Source: G965216695 sp965216695 (GTDB lineage Bacteria > Pseudomonadota > Gammaproteobacteria > Pseudomonadales > Azotimanducaceae). From it: a stretch of 64,000 nt of DNA. The stretch spans positions 1,860,001-1,924,000 of the forward strand of contig OZ244212.1 in the NCBI GenBank assembly GCA_965216695.1, given 5' to 3'. A program made the position numbers and the translations under genes. The notes beneath the pieces were generated by a model. The model saw nothing but the letters and a program-made list of their open reading frames with translations. It was not told the origin of the DNA and made no database searches. Shown piece after piece: positions 59,266 through 64,000 of this stretch (positions are counted from its first letter, which is position 1; each line of letters opens with the position of its first letter).

Positions 59266-62166
59266 CTACGGGCAATCACCCGCGCTGAAATCAGCGGCTG
59301 CCTTCGTACCGTTGGGGTCGGCCGGTGCAATCAACGCTCCATCTGCGTCGATGATCGCAACGTCGTCACCCGAGTTGTTGTACACATCGAGTAGACTCGC
59401 CAGCTGCTTGATGGTTCTGAAGTTCATGTCACCACCAAGCTCCGCCACGAGGTCGTCGATCACATCCTGAACCGGCGTGCCGTCCGGTAGCGTGGTTGCG
59501 CCGTTGGACAGTCCCGTGTTGAGGATTGCAGCCAGCAGCTGCCAGGAAGCCTGCAGCTTGGCTTTGCAGAGCCTGCCGCGACGATCACCGTCGGACTCCC
59601 GAGCCGGGCTCGACCAGAAGATGCCGAACACGTCCTCGCAATCGACCGCGGTTCTCCACCCCAGATCGACCGGTAGCAACGTGCCTGCGCCGCCACCCGC
59701 CGCGTGGTTTTCCAGCACATGACAGGTGTAGTCACCATGTGTGCGCCAGAAGCCGAGCGTGCGCGTTGCACCCTCCCGCTCTATAACTTCGCAGATTGCG
59801 TCGTCATAGACGGTGTCGCTGTTGTTCAACTGGAACTGCGCCGGCAACGCCCAGGTGACTGACACCTGATTCGCCACGTCGTCGGTACCCGCGATCACGC
59901 CTCCGGAAACCCGCAGGCATCCGTCAGAGGGATCGGCGTCGAACACACATCCAGCGCCAGTTCCGAGCAGATGCGTCTGATTAATACTCAGTACCACATC
60001 CACCACGTGAATGTTCAGCGCTACGTCGCCGGTGTTTTCGATGTCAATGTTGAAGTTAGCCGACTGGCCAGGCTCGATCGGCGTCTGCAGACAGGTCTTG
60101 GACACGGTCAAGCTCGGCGAAACCAGGGCAACCGAGTGGTCGTCGTTAGCCGACGACGCGTTGGCGAACTCATCCTCACCTTGCACCGTCACCTCGTTGA
60201 TCACCGGATTCGGCGCGCCCATTGGCACCAGGTAGGCCAGCGTGATCGTGCACGAAGCACCCGCCGCCAGGGTTGCCGGTGCTACCGGACAATCCGATGC
60301 GGTGATCGCCGCGTTCGTGCCGTCCGTAAGGTCGCCAAGGATGGTGTCGTTGATCGACGTCAACGTAACCGCGTTGGTGGGATGATTGTTGCTGATCGTA
60401 ATGCTGTAGTCGATCGTGTCACCCACCTTGCTGTACGCTGGCCCGGTCTTCACAACAGCCAGTGCTACTTCAGCTTTGATCACATTGACAGTGACCATGT
60501 CGTCTGCCGGCAGCTGGTTCGGGAAACCCGCGGGCGAACATACGACGTCTGCGGTGTTCTTGCACTGCCAGCCCGTTGCCGTAGGCACACACCAAGCCGG
60601 AGGATTGTTGCTCGGGAACGCAAAGCTCTGGTCCTGCGTTACCGTTGTATCGTCACCCGGACCCAGCTGCAGCGCCTGATTGACGATGCCCAGGTTGGCG
60701 TCGTTGAGCGTGCAATCCAGCGTCGGCGTGTCGGCGGAACTCGTGTTGGCCACGTTAATCGTGTACTCCACGTTGTCGCCCTGATCAACGCTGATGGGGC
60801 CATCGCTGCCGTCGGCTTTCTTGTCGAGCGTAACCGAAGGCTGGAACAGGTTGATGTCGTGCGAATCGCTATCGCTCACCTGCGTTGAATCCTGCGAGTA
60901 CACAACGTCCACAACGTTGGTAAGAGGATCCAGATCACCTGGCTGAATCACACGTTCCACCGTGATCGTGCAGGTAGCACCCGCTGCCAGCGTGGGCCCG
61001 CAGTTGCTTACCGCGCCGTTGTCACCGTTGTTGGTGATGTCGCCGATCAACGAGTCGATGATCGATACCTTGGTGAGCTCGGTAATACCGGTATTTTCAA
61101 CCGTAATGGTATAGGTCGCCGTGTCGCCTACCTTCGACAACGCCGGGCCAGTCTTCTCCGCGTCGATCGCGCAAAGCTCGAAGCCGTCGAACACCTTGTC
61201 TTCCAGTTCCGCCGTCTCGGACTGAGACTGCCGAGTTTCGGCAATGAACGTGGAGAGGCAGGGAATGCCGTCCGGGAAGAGCTGCGTCAGGTTGATGCCC
61301 GCTTCGAAAAACGTAGACGGCGCAAAGTCGTCGTCGCCGGTGCCGCCTTTAAAAGAGAACGGCCAGGGTGAGGTTTCTGTCTGCGTATTGGAGATACCGC
61401 ACGAAAGATCGTCGGCGCTTGCACTTCCGCAGTCGGTACCTTCGAACGCTAGCGTCAGGTCACCTTGCGACGGCGCAACCGGGTCGTTCAGGCCGGTGTT
61501 CGGTCCCCAGGTGTAGACGTCGTAGCGTACGAGGTCGCCGCCGGACGTAATGTCTGCCTGCACGAGCACGTCACCGATCTCGTGGCCGTCGCTGAACGGA
61601 CAGCCGCTGCCGGAACAGTTCGGGTCGTCCTTCGTGCCGTCGCCGACCATATCGATATCGTTCTGAACGAACCAGAAACCGATCGCGGCGTCACCGTTGT
61701 TCGAGAATTTATCCAGCCCGAAGTACAGAATAAAGTCGCCGTCCGACGGATCTCCAGGATCGTCGACCTGGTAGATGGCCGCAAAGGAATGTTCAATGTC
61801 GTTCTTGTCATTGGACGTTCCGAGTTTCCACTGCCAGTCCTGCGGCTTTCCAGCTTCGATGTCGAGCGAATCTTTCGCGCCGGCGAAGATGTCGTCAGTG
61901 TCGTCGTTGAACTTGTCGTTCGCAAACGTTGACGTCAGTGCATTGCTTGCGGGAACTGCCGCGCAGATGCCGAGCCGATCCGGATCAACCGAATCGCACC
62001 AGATCTGACGCCAGTCGTCCCCAGGGGCTCCCTCTTCGACCGCGTTTCCGTCGAGCTCGAACAATCCCAGGTCGTGTACCGCCCAGGACGGGAGCGCAGC
62101 GAAAATGAGAAGGCCAAACAGAATAGAGCGTGGCTTTGCGTTGCAAAGCCGCGTTGAGTCTTTCAT
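59266..62166 (-). CDS. DUF11-repeat surface protein
   Basis: The 966-residue protein has a signal peptide (SILFGLLIFAALPSWA). Its N-terminal region contains a calcium/sugar-binding-like beta domain (DWQWKLGTSNDKNDIEHSFA). A series of DUF11/conserved repeats follows, each with a VGDTATYTITVENTG-like strand (three clear copies: SKVGDTATYTITVENTG, SKVGDTIDYSITISNNHP, DNVEYTINVANTSSAD). The C-terminus is Gly/Asp-rich with a small Cys-containing segment. Such proteins are secreted, often part of S-layers or adhesins. A strong terminator follows. Anchoring is not visible. Confidence 0.85.
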   Translation of the reverse strand: MKDSTRLCNAKPRSILFGLLIFAALPSWAVHDLGLFELDGNAVEEGAPGDDWRQIWCDSVDPDRLGICAAVPASNALTSTFANDKFNDDTDDIFAGAKDSLDIEAGKPQDWQWKLGTSNDKNDIEHSFAAIYQVDDPGDPSDGDFILYFGLDKFSNNGDAAIGFWFVQNDIDMVGDGTKDDPNCSGSGCPFSDGHEIGDVLVQADITSGGDLVRYDVYTWGPNTGLNDPVAPSQGDLTLAFEGTDCGSASADDLSCGISNTQTETSPWPFSFKGGTGDDDFAPSTFFEAGINLTQLFPDGIPCLSTFIAETRQSQSETAELEDKVFDGFELCAIDAEKTGPALSKVGDTATYTITVENTGITELTKVSIIDSLIGDITNNGDNGAVSNCGPTLAAGATCTITVERVIQPGDLDPLTNVVDVVYSQDSTQVSDSDSHDINLFQPSVTLDKKADGSDGPISVDQGDNVEYTINVANTSSADTPTLDCTLNDANLGIVNQALQLGPGDDTTVTQDQSFAFPSNNPPAWCVPTATGWQCKNTADVVCSPAGFPNQLPADDMVTVNVIKAEVALAVVKTGPAYSKVGDTIDYSITISNNHPTNAVTLTSINDTILGDLTDGTNAAITASDCPVAPATLAAGASCTITLAYLVPMGAPNPVINEVTVQGEDEFANASSANDDHSVALVSPSLTVSKTCLQTPIEPGQSANFNIDIENTGDVALNIHVVDVVLSINQTHLLGTGAGCVFDADPSDGCLRVSGGVIAGTDDVANQVSVTWALPAQFQLNNSDTVYDDAICEVIEREGATRTLGFWRTHGDYTCHVLENHAAGGGAGTLLPVDLGWRTAVDCEDVFGIFWSSPARESDGDRRGRLCKAKLQASWQLLAAILNTGLSNGATTLPDGTPVQDVIDDLVAELGGDMNFRTIKQLASLLDVYNNSGDDVAIIDADGALIAPADPNGTKAAADFSAGDCP

Positions 62167-62467
62167 GTGTGAGGCTCCATCATCCGTAATGTTGAAGTGA
62201 TGCCCGAGTACGGCGAGCGGGCGCTTGTCCGAGCGCCGAATCCGGAACGTTTCGAGTAGAAGGTATGTGCGCTGAATTCCCCCTTGATGAAATCTCGCGC
62301 TATCTCCCTTGTCCCCCTGTCGCAGCGCTGGTGCATGGGTGCATACAGCACTGCAACGGATACCCTATTGAAACGCTCCGGGGTTAAACCGTCAAGTAAA
62401 TTCGAGATCTGGACGTTCGTGCAAAATCGTTAACGGCAAGTTTGACTTGCCCAAACGGTGCAGCGAT
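62167..62467. other. Intergenic region between M48 and DUF11 genes
   Basis: The 301-bp interval between two minus-strand genes contains no supported gene and no clear hairpin. It probably holds the DUF11 promoter. Confidence 0.6.
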
Positions 62468-63898
62468 CTACTGAACCACCTTAATCCGATCCCCCGCGCG
62501 CGGTTCGCCCCGCGGATGGTGGCCGTTGATTACGCGCAACGTTTCTTCCGGGTAGCTGCGAATGGACGAGTTGGCCGCAAGCTTCGCATACGTGTCGCCC
62601 GGCCTCGCTTCCACCACCTTCAACCGCTGGTTGTTGGCAATGCGCAGGTCGTCGGTGGTCATCGCGCGGAACCTGGCAAGCGTCTCGACCCACTGCTTCT
62701 CGAACGCGGCAACGTCGCCGCCCTTGCCGAGTTCGCCTTTGAAGAGATAAACGCTCGGACCCTTGAAAATCACGGCGATTTTGCGTGCTTCGGCGTTTCC
62801 GGCGGCGATTTCCACGTTGCCCACGTACGCTTCAAAGCCGTTGATCTGTGTGGATTCGCCATCTTTCACATCGTCGCGCTTGAGCGTCTTGGTGATGTAC
62901 TCCTCCGGAGTCTGAGCCTCCGACGGCGCATCCTGCCGCTGCACGGAGATTGACGCCTGCGCGGACCCGGTCGGCGCCCGGCCGATCACCTCGGTGTTGG
63001 TGTTCACCACGTTCCAGCCGTCGGGAAAACCCACCACAATGCGCAGACCACCGTGGTAGTACGTGCTTTCCTTGATCAGGCCGGTCGCGGCTTCGTCGCC
63101 GTAGACCAACCCGTCCATCATCTCCCAGAAATCACCCACCGGCTCGCTGAGTTCATCCGGCATCAGATGCTGGGTGCTCTGCACCAGTTCATACAGGCGT
63201 TTGTCGTTCTTCGGGTGCGATGCGAACAGGCCATGGTACACAGGCGGCTTGTTCTGCACGTTCTTCGCGAAAAGCTCGTGGTCTTTCAGCACGTGAATAC
63301 CGTCGAGCATCGCATGCGGGTTGTAGCCGGACTTGGCAAGAAACTCCGCGCCGTAGCCGTCCGCCTCCAGTTCGTTTTCGCGTCCGTAACCCGACGCCAC
63401 CGTATTGCTGATTGTGTTGGACAGATCGCGCATCGCGCCGGTGCCCGTCATCAGCGCCAGCACCCAGCCCAGCACTTCGCTGCCAACCGCGTTGCGCCGG
63501 CTTTTCGCGCTGTGACCGCCCACCACGTGGCCAATCTCATGGCCAATGATGCCTGCCAGTTCGTCCTCGGACTTCAGGAACGCGATCACGCCGCGATTGA
63601 TGAAGATGTAGGCATCGCCGGTCGCGAACGCGTTCACGCCCGGATTGTCCAACACGGTGAAATAGTATTTCCGGTTCTTGTGCGGGCTTACCGCCAGCAG
63701 GCGCTCGCCGATGTCCGTTACGTACTTCTGCCACGCGGGATCATCGTAAATCTGATCCTTTTCGAGCATCTCGTTGTAGATCTTCGCGCCGGCGCCAGCG
63801 TGCACACTGAAGGCGGACGCCCACAACAACACGCTGCCGACCATCGCGGCCAGGCAACGCAGGTGGAACATGTGGTTCGCTGATTTCGTCCGATCCAT
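62468..63898 (-). CDS. Exported M48-family metallopeptidase with LysM-like end
   Basis: The 476-residue protein from ATG 63898 has a signal peptide (LAAMVGSVLLWASAFSVHA). The M48 catalytic motif is GIIGHEIGHVVGGHS with a downstream Glu (ENELEADGYGAEFL). The pattern matches periplasmic BepA/YfgC-type proteases that handle outer-membrane protein folding. The C-terminus has a LysM-like repeat (RPGDTYAKLAANSSIRSYP), which could bind peptidoglycan. The start 63898 is preferred to an in-frame codon at 63946. It is a single gene. Confidence 0.88.
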   Translation of the reverse strand: MDRTKSANHMFHLRCLAAMVGSVLLWASAFSVHAGAGAKIYNEMLEKDQIYDDPAWQKYVTDIGERLLAVSPHKNRKYYFTVLDNPGVNAFATGDAYIFINRGVIAFLKSEDELAGIIGHEIGHVVGGHSAKSRRNAVGSEVLGWVLALMTGTGAMRDLSNTISNTVASGYGRENELEADGYGAEFLAKSGYNPHAMLDGIHVLKDHELFAKNVQNKPPVYHGLFASHPKNDKRLYELVQSTQHLMPDELSEPVGDFWEMMDGLVYGDEAATGLIKESTYYHGGLRIVVGFPDGWNVVNTNTEVIGRAPTGSAQASISVQRQDAPSEAQTPEEYITKTLKRDDVKDGESTQINGFEAYVGNVEIAAGNAEARKIAVIFKGPSVYLFKGELGKGGDVAAFEKQWVETLARFRAMTTDDLRIANNQRLKVVEARPGDTYAKLAANSSIRSYPEETLRVINGHHPRGEPRAGDRIKVVQ

Positions 63899-64000
63899 GC
63901 CTTGAGTCCCCAAAACGGAAACGCTTGTCTGGATTAGACCCCGCATTTTGCCCGGGTTCAGCTGAACTAACCGTGAATGTGCGTCAGTCGTCCGACTTCT

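Noticed and set aside
1..64000. CRISPR arrays, rRNA or tRNA genes
   Set aside because: No regularly spaced repeats with unique spacers and no recognisable tRNA/rRNA sequence were seen on reading both strands; covariance searches could not be run.

Overview
The window comes from a GC-rich gammaproteobacterium. The evidence is a type IV pilus pilMNOPQ operon divergent from a class A penicillin-binding protein, an aroK-aroB-damX block, gltBD nearby, GreB, and a PEP-CTERM sorted protein. Most genes are densely packed core or housekeeping genes with ATGA/GTGA overlaps. No rRNA, tRNA or CRISPR array was seen, and I cannot name the genus.

Layout. 1-19.4 kb is a mosaic of short operons: a partial secreted protein, an AAC(3)-like acetyltransferase with greB, an EF-hand protein, aroA, a TetR/nitroreductase pair with visible operators, a SYLF protein and an alpha/beta hydrolase, a GST, an alkylation-repair pair (ogt plus an Ada-AlkA fusion), a macro-domain protein, a phosphomannose-isomerase-like protein with a metallophosphoesterase, a decayed SnoaL-like gene beside a repeat, an MBL hydrolase, two overlapping crotonases, malate dehydrogenase, a Nudix hydrolase and a GNAT. 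19.9-26 kb is gltBD (glutamate synthase). 26-43.5 kb holds damX-aroB-aroK, a sterol-desaturase-like hydroxylase, a PEP-CTERM protein, a two-component system, pilQPONM and mrcA. The PEP-CTERM/two-component segment sits between two copies of a ~58-bp sequence, as though inserted between pilQ and aroK. 41.8-45.8 kb holds an acyl-CoA synthetase, a MaoC-type hydratase and a Baeyer-Villiger monooxygenase.

45.9-55.5 kb is an accessory island that becomes clearly A+T-rich in its middle. It contains a ParE-like toxin-antitoxin pair, a VapBC-like pair with a symmetric operator, and a decayed Rhs array on the minus strand. The array has one N-terminally truncated Rhs protein followed by displaced Rhs C-terminal tails. 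Each tail is followed by a small coupled gene (overlapping the tail stop codon or 3 bp away) that encodes an exported protein. The in-place tail carries a complete JAMM/JAB motif. A displaced tail carries a metzincin zinc motif. A third tail is frameshifted in a T-run and has no start codon of its own. A fourth keeps an internally deleted Rhs core. Because every candidate immunity protein has a signal peptide or lipobox, I infer that these polymorphic toxins act in the periplasm, at least two of them as metallopeptidases. This is the most unusual system in the window.

55.6-64 kb encodes large exported proteins: an M11-like metallopeptidase with an FN3 domain, a right-handed beta-helix-like lipoprotein, a DUF11-repeat surface protein with a strong terminator, and a periplasmic M48 peptidase with a LysM-like end.
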